Counted from the first letter of the stretch, positions 26,333-38,229 are shown. The stretch is DNA of 64,000 nucleotides from Pseudomonadota bacterium (GCA_018241225.1 JAFEEG010000015.1:1-64000); one strand, 5' to 3'. The notes: generated from the letters alone by a model not told the origin. Numbers and translations: made by a program.

Positions 26333-27415
26333 CTAGAGCGGCAGCACGTCGCTCACACTGCTGCCCTGCCCGAGCCACTGTGCAAATTCATCCGCCAAGC
26401 GCTGCGACTCGGCCGCCGCCCTGGCCCACACCCTGGAGCGCTGCGCCCCGTCCTTGCCGTATCGCGTGAAGTCGGTGCGGTCGGGCAGCTTGCCATTGGG
26501 GAGCGTGGCCACCCATTCGGGGTTGGGGGCCAGCACCACCATGCGGTCGAGAAATGACGTGGGCGCGTGGCGCCATTTAAGCCCCTTGTCCAGCCAGCCC
26601 GGCACCACCGCGCGCTGGAAGTGCGGGTACAGCACCACGCCCTCGGCGTTGTTGTAGTCCATGTGCAGGTGGTAGTCGGTGATTCCGCCGTCCCAGTAGG
26701 CGCCCGGCGGTGCACCCGGAATGTCGTGCACTGCTTCGAGCATGAAGGGAATGGAGCACGAGGCCTGCAGCGCCGCCTCGAAATTGGCCTGCGTCAGCTC
26801 GACCTGTCGCGAGCGGAAGTCCTGCGTGCCGAAGGGCAATACCGCCCCCGGCGTGGAGAACACCACGCGCTCCAGCCAGGCGCCCAGGCTCTTGCGCCGA
26901 ACGCTGTTGGTCATGAAGGCGCCCAGGTAGCCGAAGGGCGTGCGGGCCTTTCCTTCGCGCCCCAGGATATGGCGACCACGCGCGGTAATCACATGCAGGC
27001 TGTAGCGCGAATGGCCCAGCACCTCGCCAACGCGGCCGCCGTAGAACTGCCGCAGGCCGTCGCCGAACTGCGCGCTCACCTGCCGGGCGGTCAGCCGCTT
27101 CTGGCCGGGCGGCACGTCGAACTGCTGGTTGACGTAGCCATGCTCGAAGTCGCGAAAGGCCTGCACCGAATTGCCCAGGCAGGCGTTGGCCAGCCGCCAT
27201 GCGCCAATGGACGCGCCCACAAGGTGCACCGGCTGGCTCGACTGGGTGAGCCATTCGCCGAACACGAAGCGGTCGATGGGGCCGAGGATCAGCCCCTTGG
27301 GCCCGCCGGCGGCACCAGGCACCACGCGCACGTCCTGGGGCTTGAGCCCTTCGCGCTGGATGTGCTCGCGCGCCAATGGGCCGGCATAGATGCGCAGGGC
27401 CTTCATGCCGCTCAT
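26333..27415 (-). CDS. Patatin-like phospholipase
   Basis: The product is 360 residues. The oxyanion loop is PGAAGGPKGLIL, the nucleophile elbow is HLVGASIGAWR (GxSxG), and the catalytic Asp lies in YWDGGITDYH. Together these are the Ser-Asp dyad of patatins. It probably hydrolyses acyl lipids. There is no signal peptide. It stands 25 bases downstream of tex in the same direction. Confidence 0.88.
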   Translation of the reverse strand: MSGMKALRIYAGPLAREHIQREGLKPQDVRVVPGAAGGPKGLILGPIDRFVFGEWLTQSSQPVHLVGASIGAWRLANACLGNSVQAFRDFEHGYVNQQFDVPPGQKRLTARQVSAQFGDGLRQFYGGRVGEVLGHSRYSLHVITARGRHILGREGKARTPFGYLGAFMTNSVRRKSLGAWLERVVFSTPGAVLPFGTQDFRSRQVELTQANFEAALQASCSIPFMLEAVHDIPGAPPGAYWDGGITDYHLHMDYNNAEGVVLYPHFQRAVVPGWLDKGLKWRHAPTSFLDRMVVLAPNPEWVATLPNGKLPDRTDFTRYGKDGAQRSRVWARAAAESQRLADEFAQWLGQGSSVSDVLPL

Positions 27416-27440
27416 GGTCGTGCGAGTCCTGCCCCGGTAC

Positions 27441-29798
<2,358 letters not shown>

Positions 29799-29912
29799 GG
29801 CTGGAACGAAGCGCCGGCGGCACCTTCCCAAAAAGGGTGGGCGCCGCCGCCTGATAAAGCGAAAGCGGGCAAGTTTGCCATAGGGCGAGGGCCCCTCCCC
29901 CGCCCCGGTGGC

Positions 29913-30674
29913 TCAGGGCATGACCTGGCCGCCGTTCACTTCCACGATCTGGCCCGTGATGTAGCCGCTGGCGGCCTCGTCGGCCAGGAACAGGAACGCC
30001 CCCACGCACTCCTCGGCCGTGCCCAGCCGACCCATGGGGATCGCATTGGCAAAGTTCTTCAGAACCTCGGGGCTGGAGTGACCGTCGTGGAACGGCGTCT
30101 CGATGACGCCCGGCGCCACCGCGTTGACGCGGATCCTGTCCTTGACCAGCTCCTTGGCCATGGTGCGCGTGATGGTCGAGACAAAGCCCTTGCAGGCCGC
30201 ATACAGCCCCGCACCCGGCCCGCCGCCGGTGCGCGCCGCCTGCGTGGTCACGTTGATGATGGCGCCGCCACCGCCCGCGGACATGATCGGGATCACGCGG
30301 CGGCTCACCGCCACCACCGAGCGGGCATTCAGGCGAAACACCGCGTCGATGTAGTCGTCCTGCGCATCCACGATCGGCGAGCGCCTGACGAAACCGCCGG
30401 CGTTGTTGACCAGGATGTCGATGCGCCCGAAGGCCTCCTGCACCGCCGCCACCATGTGGTCGACGCTTGCCGTGTCGGTCACGTCGGCCTGCACCACGAT
30501 GGCCTTGCCGCCGGCCTTCTCGATATCGCGCGCCACGCCATCGGCCGCGTCCCGGCTGCCGCGGTAGTGCACCGCCACGCGGGCGCCGGCCCGGCCCATG
30601 GCCCGCGCCACGGCCGCGCCGATGCCGGTGCTCGCGCCGGTGATGAGGACGGCCTTGTTCTTCAAATCGCTCAT
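29913..30674 (-). CDS. Short-chain dehydrogenase/reductase
   Basis: The product is 253 residues. The cofactor motif is LITGASTGIGAAVARAM (TGxxxGIG), NNAGG is present, and the active site Tyr and Lys are in GLYAACKG. AAGGAAA lies 7 bases before the ATG. Arg after the second strand suggests NADP, by inference. It is the last gene of the 38.1-29.9 kb run and probably oxidises a hydroxyacyl intermediate or a related alcohol, but this is not shown. Confidence 0.9.
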   Translation of the reverse strand: MSDLKNKAVLITGASTGIGAAVARAMGRAGARVAVHYRGSRDAADGVARDIEKAGGKAIVVQADVTDTASVDHMVAAVQEAFGRIDILVNNAGGFVRRSPIVDAQDDYIDAVFRLNARSVVAVSRRVIPIMSAGGGGAIINVTTQAARTGGGPGAGLYAACKGFVSTITRTMAKELVKDRIRVNAVAPGVIETPFHDGHSSPEVLKNFANAIPMGRLGTAEECVGAFLFLADEAASGYITGQIVEVNGGQVMP

Positions 30675-30725
30675 TGGTGATTTCCTTTCAGGGGTTGAAG
30701 GGAAAGCCACCGGGGCGAACGAGCG

Positions 30726-31640
30726 CTACAGCGTCGCGGCGATGGCTTCCAGCTGGGTCAATCGCCGGGCCATGCGGCCGACGAAGTTCTGCGTGACGTG
30801 CGGCAGCACGCGCTGCGTGGGCACCACGATGCCCACCTTCAGTCCGTTGATCGCCTCCAGCTCGAAGGGCCGCCACAGCAGCTCGCCGCGCTTGAGTTCC
30901 TCGATGAAGGCAATCTTGGAGAAGCAGGAAATGCCCTTGCCGCCCATGATCAGGCGCTTGAGCAAGGGGGTGGAATTGCAGGTGGCCGCCGGCTCCATGT
31001 CGTCCCAGAAGTTGGCGAACTCTGGCGAAGACGCGGCGCTGATCACCGGGTGCGAGCTGGAGCGCAGGAAGGCGTACTTGGCGCACTCCTTGAGCGACAC
31101 CGAGTCGAAGCTGGCCAGCGGATGCCCCGGCGGCATCACGATGCCGATGGGCAGGTGCGCCACGTTCATGGCCCGCACCCCGCCGGGCAGCCGCCCCAGG
31201 AAGGTCAGGCCCACGTCGGCCTGCCCGGCCATCACCATCTGCGCCACTTCCATGGGCTGCGTGGAAGTGATGGTGTAGGTCACGGCGGGAAAGATCTGCT
31301 GGAACTCCTCCACCGCCGAGGGCAGCAGCTCCTCGAAGAAGGAATCCATGGCCGCCACCTTGATGTGGCCGGTGCGCTCGCCCTTGAGGGCATCCAGCTC
31401 GGTGCGCATCACCTGGAACTGGTGCAGCGTTTCCTGCGCGTGCTTGAGCAGGCGCTCGCCGGCCGGATTCAGGCGCAGGCCGTTGGGCATGCGGTCGAAT
31501 AGCTCCACGCCCAGTTCGTCTTCCAGCTTGTGGATCTGGCGGTTGACGGCGCTGGAGGCCACGTACAGCCGCTCCGAGGCCTTGCGTACCGAGCCGCAGG
31601 CCGCCACCTCGATGAAATACTTCAGGACGCTGGCATGCAT
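30726..31640 (-). CDS. LysR-type transcriptional regulator
   Basis: The product is 304 residues. The winged helix-turn-helix at about 3-62 (YFIEVAACGSVRKASERLYVASSAVNRQ, cited in part) is followed by a periplasmic-binding-like effector domain from about 90. It lies within a catabolic run and transcribes in the same direction, rather than divergently as most LysR genes do. The likely targets are the importer promoter near 38.1 kb, where related direct repeats occur, and its own operon. Confidence 0.92.
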   Translation of the reverse strand: MHASVLKYFIEVAACGSVRKASERLYVASSAVNRQIHKLEDELGVELFDRMPNGLRLNPAGERLLKHAQETLHQFQVMRTELDALKGERTGHIKVAAMDSFFEELLPSAVEEFQQIFPAVTYTITSTQPMEVAQMVMAGQADVGLTFLGRLPGGVRAMNVAHLPIGIVMPPGHPLASFDSVSLKECAKYAFLRSSSHPVISAASSPEFANFWDDMEPAATCNSTPLLKRLIMGGKGISCFSKIAFIEELKRGELLWRPFELEAINGLKVGIVVPTQRVLPHVTQNFVGRMARRLTQLEAIAATL

Positions 31641-31670
31641 CAGCCGGCCCTCCTGCCGCGCCCTGCTGCA

Positions 31671-32003
31671 CTACGCGGCCGCTCCAACGGATGCAGTGGC
31701 AATGCCGGGGTGGTCGCAGGCGCTGCGCTTGCCGTCCGCCCCGCCGGGCGAACCCAGCCCGCTGACCGCCGCGTCGAAGAACTCGCGGTTGATGGCGGTG
31801 AAGTGCGTGAGCCCGGGCGGCAGGCGGGACTCCTCGTAGATGGCCTGCACCGGACAGGCCGAGACGCAAACGCCGCAGTCAATGCATTCATCGGGATGAA
31901 TGTACAGAGTCCTGGCGCCTTCGTAGATGCAATCGACGGGGCAGCAAGGCACGCAGGCGCCGTCCTTGCAGTCGATGCATGCGGTGGTGATGACGTGGGC
32001 CAT
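31671..32003 (-). CDS. FdxA-like 7Fe ferredoxin
   Basis: The product is 110 residues. The first cluster motif is C9-x2-C12-x4-C17 with a remote CP in [11 protein letters not shown] (3Fe-4S/4Fe-4S type), and the second is [14 protein letters not shown] (4Fe-4S). This is the layout of FdxA-type seven-iron ferredoxins. The C-terminal 35 residues are a low-complexity extension. It sits between enoyl-CoA hydratase and LysR and could pass electrons to or from the FAD oxidoreductase of the same operon. Confidence 0.9.
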   Translation of the reverse strand: MAHVITTACIDCKDGACVPCCPVDCIYEGARTLYIHPDECIDCGVCVSACPVQAIYEESRLPPGLTHFTAINREFFDAAVSGLGSPGGADGKRSACDHPGIATASVGAAA

Positions 32004-32028
32004 GGCACTCGTCCGTTTGCTTGCCGGG

Positions 32029-32805
32029 CTAGCGCCCCTGCCACACGGGCTTGCGCTTTTGCTGGAAGGCCAGCACGCCCTCGTTCGAGTCTTGCGACTG
32101 CAGCGCGGCCACCAGGGCCGGCAGCCGCATGCCGTGGGCCTGGGTGGGCGACAGCTGGCCGGTCTGGCGAACCACCTGCTTGATGGCCCGCAGCGACAGC
32201 GGCGCGCAGGCCAGCAACTGCTGCACCCAGCGCTCGACGGCGGTGTCCAGCTCCACGCGCGGCACCACTTCGTTGATGAGGCCCATGTCCAGCGCCTGGC
32301 GCGCCTTGACGCGCTGGCCGGTCAGCATCATTCCCATGGCCTGGCGGTAGGGAATCTGCCGCTGCAGCAGCAGCATGCCCCCGTCCAGCGGCAGGCGGCC
32401 CACCAGCGGCTCGGGCAGGCCGAAGCTGGCTTCCTCGCAGGCCACCACCAGGTCGCAGCCCAGCACCATCTCGAAGCCCCCGCCCAGGGCGAAGCCGTTG
32501 ACGCGGGCGATCACCGGCACATTGAGCGTCTCGCGCAGCGCGATGCCGCCAAAGCCGCCCGGGCGGCTGGCCGCCCAGTACTCCACGCCCTTGAGGTTGC
32601 TGGTGTTCTTCAGGTCGGCGCCGGCGCAGAAAGACCGCTCGCCCGCGCCGGTGAGCACGACCACGCGCACGTCGTCGCGCTGCTCGATGTCTTCCCAGAT
32701 GCGGATCAGCTCCGCTTCGGTGGGCAGGTCGACCGCATTGAGCACGTCGGGCCGGTCGATGGTGACGCGGGCGACGTAGTCCTTGACCTCGTAGATGACG
32801 CTCAT
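32029..32805 (-). CDS. Enoyl-CoA hydratase/isomerase (crotonase) family protein
   Basis: The product is 258 residues. The oxyanion hole is SFCAGADLK and [18 protein letters not shown]. The two candidate catalytic Glu are in GGGFE and [14 protein letters not shown]. It probably hydrates or isomerises a CoA ester made by the adjacent CoA transferase. It starts inside the CoA transferase stop (4-base overlap), which supports a joint pathway. Confidence 0.92.
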   Translation of the reverse strand: MSVIYEVKDYVARVTIDRPDVLNAVDLPTEAELIRIWEDIEQRDDVRVVVLTGAGERSFCAGADLKNTSNLKGVEYWAASRPGGFGGIALRETLNVPVIARVNGFALGGGFEMVLGCDLVVACEEASFGLPEPLVGRLPLDGGMLLLQRQIPYRQAMGMMLTGQRVKARQALDMGLINEVVPRVELDTAVERWVQQLLACAPLSLRAIKQVVRQTGQLSPTQAHGMRLPALVAALQSQDSNEGVLAFQQKRKPVWQGR

Positions 32806-33968
32806 TGCGACACCTCGCTCAGCGCACGGGCCTCATCCAGCACCTCTTCGGTGTGCTCGCCCAGCCGGGGCGGCGCACGGCGCAGGCTGGCCGCCGCGCC
32901 GGACATCTGGATCGGGCTGGCGACAAAACGCATGGGCCGCCCGCCGGGCGCACCGCCGTCCAGGATCATGCCGTTGTGCAGCGTCTGCGGGTCGACCAGC
33001 GCCTCGCGCATGTCGCGCACCGGGGCGGACAGCAGGTCCTGCTCTTCCAGCCGGGCCAGCCAGTGCTCGCGGGTGTTGCTGGCAAAGCGCTCGCGAAAGA
33101 TGGCATGCAGCTCGGCCTTGTGCTTGAACTGCGCCTGCAGGTTGGCAAAGCGCGGGTCCTGCGACAGGTCGTCGATCTCGAGCGCGGCGCAGATGTCGCG
33201 CAGCGGGTTGGCCTTGAAGGCGCCCACCAGCACCAGCGCACCGTTCTGTGCATGGAACACGCCCGACAGCGGCATGGCCGCCCAGTTCACCTCGGAGTCC
33301 TCCATCATGATCATGGCCGCCTCCTGCATCTGCATGGCCAGCATGGAGTTGTAGAGCGACACCGAGACCTTCTGCCCTTCGCCGGTGCGTTCGCGCTGCA
33401 GCAGCGCGAACAGGATGCCCTGCACCATGTGCATGCCGGCGGTGTAGTCAGCCAGCGCCGTCGGGTAGATCGACACCGGCACGGAAGAATCGGCGCGGCG
33501 CGCCATCACGCCGGTCAGGGCCTGGGCCAGCACGTCCTGGCCGCCCTTGTGGGCGTAGGGGCCGGTTTCGCCGTAGCCGGTGCCCACCGCGTAGATGATG
33601 CGCGGGTTCAGGCGCTTGCAGTCTTCATAGCCCAGGCCCTGGCGCTCCATCACGCCGGCGCGGAAGTTGTTGGTGACCACGTCGGCATCGGCGATGAGCG
33701 CCTTCACCAGTTCCACCTGGGCGGGGTCGCGCAGGTCGATCTCGCAGCTGCGCTTGTTGCGGTTGAGGCTGCAGAAGATCGGGTTGTCCTGCCCCGCCAC
33801 CGGCGCAAAGGTGGAGCGGCTCAGGTCGCCCGCGCCCTTGCGCTCGATCTTGATCACGTCGGCGCCATGGTCGGCCAGCATCTGGGTGCAGACCGGGCCC
33901 ATCATCACCTGGGTGAAGTCGATGACGCGGATGCCGGCCAGCGGCAGCTTCGATGCGGTGTTCGTCAT
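32802..33968 (-). CDS. CaiB/BaiF family (class III) CoA transferase
   Basis: The product is 388 residues of the usual class III length. The N-terminal GIRVIDFTQVMMGPVCTQMLADHGADVIKIE is diagnostic, and the catalytic Asp lies in ALADYTAGMH. These enzymes move CoA between carboxylates. It overlaps the FAD oxidoreductase stop and the crotonase start by 4 bases each. The frame is open far upstream of the start, but the ATG at 33966-33968 fits the family and the coupling. Confidence 0.93.
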   Translation of the reverse strand: MTNTASKLPLAGIRVIDFTQVMMGPVCTQMLADHGADVIKIERKGAGDLSRSTFAPVAGQDNPIFCSLNRNKRSCEIDLRDPAQVELVKALIADADVVTNNFRAGVMERQGLGYEDCKRLNPRIIYAVGTGYGETGPYAHKGGQDVLAQALTGVMARRADSSVPVSIYPTALADYTAGMHMVQGILFALLQRERTGEGQKVSVSLYNSMLAMQMQEAAMIMMEDSEVNWAAMPLSGVFHAQNGALVLVGAFKANPLRDICAALEIDDLSQDPRFANLQAQFKHKAELHAIFRERFASNTREHWLARLEEQDLLSAPVRDMREALVDPQTLHNGMILDGGAPGGRPMRFVASPIQMSGAAASLRRAPPRLGEHTEEVLDEARALSEVSQ

Positions 33969-35344
33969 GCGGCCTCCGCGAAGGAGCGGGCGATGGCCGG
34001 CACGTCGGCGTTGGGGCCCTTCTGGTCGCCCGGGTCGGCGCCCTGGGCACGCAGCGTGCGCTGCAGCTTGCCGATGTCGACATTGCGCACCGACACGTTG
34101 GCGTCCAGGGCCAATGCAGCCGCGGTGCCAGCGGCCTCGCCCATGGCCATGCAGGGAGGAATCTCGCGGGAGATCTTCTGCGCGGCAGAGGTCGACGAAT
34201 AGTGGCGCCCCGCCACCAGCAGGTTCTCGACGCTGCGCGGCACCAGCGTGCGGTAGGGGTAGTAGTAGTCGCGGCCGCGGGCAATGCTGTCGGCAAAGCG
34301 CACGCGCTGGGTCACGTCGTCCTTGCCCATCACGTACTCGCCTTCCAGCAGGCGGGTCTGGCGCACGCCGGTCTGCGGCGCCAGGTCGATCAGGTAGCAG
34401 TTGGCAAAGCCGGGCAACCTGGCGCGGATGAACTCGATCACCTTGTGGATGGTGGCGCGGCCCTGCACTTCTGCGCGGGTCAGGTCGGCCACCTTCAGGC
34501 CGTCCAGCCCCGCCATGTGCGGGCAGTTGCACCACACCACGCCGGGCAGCGGCGTCTTGAGCCACCAGCTGTCCCAGGCGCCGCCCAGCAGGTGCTTGAC
34601 CTCGCGGTCGATGGCCTGGAAGGCGGCCGGCTCCTCGTTCTCGAAGCGCTCGGCCTCCTCGGTATCCACCCCGCCCAGGCGGAACACGGTGGTCACGATG
34701 TAAGCGCCGCTGATGTGCGGCGCACCGGCCGAGGCCGCCACGTCCAGGTCGCCGGTGGCGTCGATCACCACCTTGCCCAGGATGGCCTCGCGGCCGCTCT
34801 TGCTTTCGCAGATCACGCCCTTGACCTGGCCGTCTTCGACTAGCGTGCGCGAGAACCAGGAATGCAGGCGCAGGTTGATGCCCGCCTGCAGCACCATCTC
34901 CAGCGAGGCGCGCTTGAAGGCGTCGGGGTCGAAGGCGGCGGCAAAGCAGATGGGGTGCGGCTTTTCCTTGCTGTGGAAGTCGAAGGTGCCCCAGCGCTTC
35001 CAGCGGCGCACCGATTCGGGCAGGCTGCCCCAGTCCTTCTGCTTGGGGTATTCGGCCAGGCCGCGCTCGGCCATGCGCTCGATCATTTCCAGGCAGATGC
35101 CGCGCACCGAGATCTCCTGCTGATGGCTGTCCCACATGTCGTCCAGCACCAGCACCATGCCGCCCGATGCCAGGCCGCCCAGGTGGTTGTAGCGCTCCAG
35201 CAGGGTCACGCTGGCACCGTTGCGCGCGGCTGCCAGGGCGGCCGCCTGGCCAGCGGGTCCACCGCCGACCACCACCACATCCGATTCGGCCGCGACACGG
35301 ACTTCGTGCGCGCTCTCATGCATCCAATCGCCAATACGGCTCAT
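33965..35344 (-). CDS. FAD-dependent oxidoreductase
   Basis: The product is 459 residues. The Rossmann motif is VVVVGGGPAGQAAALAAARNG (cited in part), followed by LLERYNHLGGLASGGM, and a second FAD contact is KVVIDATGDLDVAASAG. The C-terminus has NLLVAGRHYSSTSAA and AMGEAAGTAAALAL. This is the FAD-dependent oxidoreductase family related to fumarate reductase and thiazole-type flavoproteins. The substrate is unknown. It precedes the CoA transferase with a 4-base overlap. A 72-base gap separates it from the ABC permease. Confidence 0.88.
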   Translation of the reverse strand: MSRIGDWMHESAHEVRVAAESDVVVVGGGPAGQAAALAAARNGASVTLLERYNHLGGLASGGMVLVLDDMWDSHQQEISVRGICLEMIERMAERGLAEYPKQKDWGSLPESVRRWKRWGTFDFHSKEKPHPICFAAAFDPDAFKRASLEMVLQAGINLRLHSWFSRTLVEDGQVKGVICESKSGREAILGKVVIDATGDLDVAASAGAPHISGAYIVTTVFRLGGVDTEEAERFENEEPAAFQAIDREVKHLLGGAWDSWWLKTPLPGVVWCNCPHMAGLDGLKVADLTRAEVQGRATIHKVIEFIRARLPGFANCYLIDLAPQTGVRQTRLLEGEYVMGKDDVTQRVRFADSIARGRDYYYPYRTLVPRSVENLLVAGRHYSSTSAAQKISREIPPCMAMGEAAGTAAALALDANVSVRNVDIGKLQRTLRAQGADPGDQKGPNADVPAIARSFAEAA

Positions 35345-35416
35345 CGCTGTTCTCCTAGTGATTTGGGGAATGGGGCGGCGCCGGGGTTGTGTGTGCGCCG
35401 CGCTCCTTGGTTGGGT

Positions 35417-36259
35417 TCAGTGGCTGCTCTCGGGCTGCCAGCGGATGACCAGGCGCTCGGCCACGGTCACCAGCAGGAAGAACAGGCCCGACAGGGTGGC
35501 GCTCATCACGATCGCGGCGTACAAGAGCGGCGAGTCGAAGTTGAAGGTGGCCTGCAGGATCATTGCGCCGATGCCCACCGTGGCACCGACCCACTCGCCC
35601 ACCACCGCGCCGATCACGCACATGGAAGCCGCGATGCGCAGCGCCGAGAACAGGTAGGGCAAGGAATTGAGCAGGCGAAGGCGGAAGAAGATCTCCGTCT
35701 TGCTGGCCGACAGCACGCGCATCAGCTCCATGGCCTGCGGGTTGACCGACTCCAGCCCGCGCACCATGTTCACCAGCGTGGGGAAGAAGCACACCAGCGC
35801 CGCAATCGTGATCTTGGGCTCCATGCCGTTGCCCATGATCAGCACCAGCACCGGCGCCTTGGCCACCAGCGGAATGGCGTTGAACATCAGCACCACGGGA
35901 AAGAAGATGTCCTGCAGCGTCTTGTTGTGCACGAAGATGGTCGCGATGGCGATGGCGGCCAGGTTGCCCAGCAGGAAGCCGCCGGCCGCCTCCAGCGCGG
36001 TGGGGATCAGGTTGTCCAGCAGCACCGCGCGCTTGGCGTAGAGCGTCTCGACCACCGCCCAGGGCGACGGCGCGATGAAGGGCTTGACGTCGAAGATGGC
36101 GATCACGAGCCACCACAGGGCGATGAGCCCGCCGATGCCCAGTGCGGGCAGGATGCGGCGGCGCCAGAGCTTGCGGCGGCGCGCAGCCGCCCAGGCGGTG
36201 TATTCGGGGTCGGCGGACATGGCAGGTCGCACCGGCATGTCGAGGGAACTGGTGGTCAT
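35417..36259 (-). CDS. ABC transporter permease (NitT/TauT type)
   Basis: The product is 280 residues with six membrane helices. The cytoplasmic EAA-like loop is ESVNPQAMELMRVLSASKTEIFFRLRL, which meets the ATPase. The start is MTTSSLDM at 36257-36259; a much longer upstream frame overlaps the ATPase gene and is rejected. It is one of three consecutive importer genes. Confidence 0.9.
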   Translation of the reverse strand: MTTSSLDMPVRPAMSADPEYTAWAAARRRKLWRRRILPALGIGGLIALWWLVIAIFDVKPFIAPSPWAVVETLYAKRAVLLDNLIPTALEAAGGFLLGNLAAIAIATIFVHNKTLQDIFFPVVLMFNAIPLVAKAPVLVLIMGNGMEPKITIAALVCFFPTLVNMVRGLESVNPQAMELMRVLSASKTEIFFRLRLLNSLPYLFSALRIAASMCVIGAVVGEWVGATVGIGAMILQATFNFDSPLLYAAIVMSATLSGLFFLLVTVAERLVIRWQPESSH

Positions 36260-36273
36260 GTCGAAATGCCTTT

Positions 36274-37059
36274 TCAGCAGGTTTCCAGCACGCGGCGCAG
36301 GTGGCCGGTGAGCTGCACGAATTCGGGGGTCTCGCGGATGTCCAGGGTGCGGTCTTCCGGCAGGTCCACCGGCACGATCTCGCGCACCCGGCCCGGGTTG
36401 GCCGCCAGCATCAGCACGCGCTGGCCAAGGAAGGCCGCCTCGTGGATGCTGTGGGTGACGAAGAGAATGGTCACGCCCGTTTCCTTCCACACGCGGCGGA
36501 TCTCCTCGTTGAGCCGGTCGCGCGTGATCTCGTCGAGCGCGCCGAAGGGCTCGTCCATCAGCAGGATCTTCGGGTCGCTGGCCAGGGCCCGCGCAATGGA
36601 AACGCGCTGGCGCTGCCCGCCGGACATTTCATGCGGCCAGGCGTTGGCGCGGTCCTTCAGGCCCACCAGCTCCAGCAACTCCTGCGGCGAGCGCCGGCCC
36701 TTGCGGCTGGCACCACCGCCCACCTGCAGCGGCAGTTCGACGTTCTGCAGCGCCGTGCGCCAGGGCAGCAGCGCAGCATCTTGAAAGACGAAGCCGATGT
36801 CGCGGCGCTCACGCGCCTGCTGCGGCGTGGCGCCCAGCACCTTGGCGCTGCCGCGGCTGGGCGGCAGCAGGTCGGCCACCACGCGAAGCAGCGTGGACTT
36901 GCCGCAGCCCGAAGGGCCCAGCAGCGTCAGGAACTCGCCCTGCGCCACTTCCAGGTCCAGCGACTGGATGGCGGTGACGTCGCGCCGCTCGGTGAAAAAG
37001 CGCATGCCGACGTCGCGGCAGGAAATGGCCGGCGCTGCGGCGTTGAGCACTGCGGACAT
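36274..37059 (-). CDS. ABC transporter ATPase (SsuB/TauB-like)
   Basis: The product is 261 residues. Walker A is GPSGCGKSTLL, the Q-loop is VFQDAALLPWRT, the signature is MSGGQRQRV, and Walker B is ILLMDEPFGALDE followed by THSIHEA. It powers the importer whose permease follows 14 bases downstream and whose binding protein precedes it by 3 bases. Confidence 0.94.
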   Translation of the reverse strand: MSAVLNAAAPAISCRDVGMRFFTERRDVTAIQSLDLEVAQGEFLTLLGPSGCGKSTLLRVVADLLPPSRGSAKVLGATPQQARERRDIGFVFQDAALLPWRTALQNVELPLQVGGGASRKGRRSPQELLELVGLKDRANAWPHEMSGGQRQRVSIARALASDPKILLMDEPFGALDEITRDRLNEEIRRVWKETGVTILFVTHSIHEAAFLGQRVLMLAANPGRVREIVPVDLPEDRTLDIRETPEFVQLTGHLRRVLETC

Positions 37060-37062
37060 GGC

Positions 37063-38091
37063 TCAGGCCTTTGCGCGGGCGTCGACGGTGCCCTTGAGCG
37101 CGCCCAGCCAGATGACGTCGTCGACCTTGGGCGTCTTGGCCGTGAACTGGCCCAGCTCCGAGTAGGTGGAGATCTGCGACTGCCACACCGCCGGGTCCAT
37201 GGTGCCCCAGCCTTGCGTCTGTGCGGGGCCGCCCAGCGCGTACTCGAGCATCACGTCGATGGCCACGCGCTCGTCCTCGCGCTTGAGGTTGGGATATTCC
37301 TTGACCAGCAGGTCCACCGCCTGGTCGCGGTTGGCCTTGGCATGCTGCCAGCCGCGCGACGTGGCGCGCAGGAAGGCTTCCAGCACCTTGGGCTGGGTCT
37401 CGATGATCTTGTGGGTGGTGTAGTACGGCAGCGCGTACAGCTGCACGCCGGCGTCCCACAGCGTCAGGTCCACGCGGTCCGGGCCCAGGGTCTTGAGCGC
37501 GGTGGTGCTGGTCAGCCAGCCGGTGACGACGTCCACCTGCCCGGTCAGCAGCGGCGCCATGTCCGAGCCGACGGTGACCACCGTCACGTCCTTCTCGGCG
37601 ATCTTGTTCCTTGCGAGCAAGGCGCGCAGCAAGATGGCGGCGGTCGACGGAATGCCCACCTTCTTGCCCACCAGGTCGGCCGGCTTGCGCACCGGATTCT
37701 TGGCCAGCGAGAAAAAGGTGAAGGGGTGCTTTTGCGCGCCCACGGCAAAGCACTTGATCGGCAGGCCCTGCGACACCGCCAGCATCACGGAGGGGCTGGA
37801 CGAAACCTGCCCGACTTCGTAACGTCCGGATGCGACGATGGCCACGCCGTCGATGTTGGGACCTCCGGGCTGGATGGCGAACTCGATGCCCTCCTGCTCG
37901 TAGAAGCCCATGCGCTTGGCCACCACTTCGCCGACCTGGTTCACGCTGGGAATCCAGCCCAGCTGCATGTTGATTCGCGTCTTGCCTTGGGCCAGCGCGT
38001 CGATGGAGAGAAAGCCTCCGGCAGCCAGTCCGCCGGCGGCAAGCGAGGTCTTGAGCAGTCGGCGGCGTGCGGGATCGCAAGAGTGGTTCAT
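37063..38091 (-). CDS. ABC substrate-binding protein (NMT1/THI5-like)
   Basis: The product is 342 residues. A twin-arginine style export signal is present (RRRLLKTSLAAGGLAAGGFL). The mature part resembles NMT1/SsuA-type binding proteins (RINMQLGWIPSVNQVGEVVAKRMGFYEQEG). Homologues bind sulfonates, pyrimidines, aromatic acids or nitrate, and the ligand cannot be read from the sequence. As first gene of the run it should feed the CoA-dependent genes downstream. Confidence 0.88.
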   Translation of the reverse strand: MNHSCDPARRRLLKTSLAAGGLAAGGFLSIDALAQGKTRINMQLGWIPSVNQVGEVVAKRMGFYEQEGIEFAIQPGGPNIDGVAIVASGRYEVGQVSSSPSVMLAVSQGLPIKCFAVGAQKHPFTFFSLAKNPVRKPADLVGKKVGIPSTAAILLRALLARNKIAEKDVTVVTVGSDMAPLLTGQVDVVTGWLTSTTALKTLGPDRVDLTLWDAGVQLYALPYYTTHKIIETQPKVLEAFLRATSRGWQHAKANRDQAVDLLVKEYPNLKREDERVAIDVMLEYALGGPAQTQGWGTMDPAVWQSQISTYSELGQFTAKTPKVDDVIWLGALKGTVDARAKA

Positions 38092-38134
38092 GACGGGTTT
38101 CCTGTTGGTGGATTCGGGTCGTTGGCCGTATGGC

Positions 38135-38206
38135 GTGACCGAAATTTAGGAGCCGCAGGCGCTCTCGCAAAGCATCGTTTTTAGGAACGGGCGACCGAAA
38201 AATTAG
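38135..38206. repeat. Direct repeat in the importer promoter region
   Basis: GTGACCGAAATTTAGG (38135-38150) and GCGACCGAAAAATTAG (38191-38206) are near copies 56 bases apart. A third TTTTTAGGAACGG-like element lies between them near 38178. They sit 44 and 100 bases before the binding-protein start, a usual place for LysR sites. Confidence 0.4.
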
Positions 38207-38229
38207 TGCAGGTGGAAACCCGAATTCAG

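Noticed and set aside
33969..35135. A long N-terminal extension of the CoA transferase
   Set aside because: The extra sequence is an alternative frame of the FAD oxidoreductase gene. The family start lies at 33968 within an ATGA overlap.
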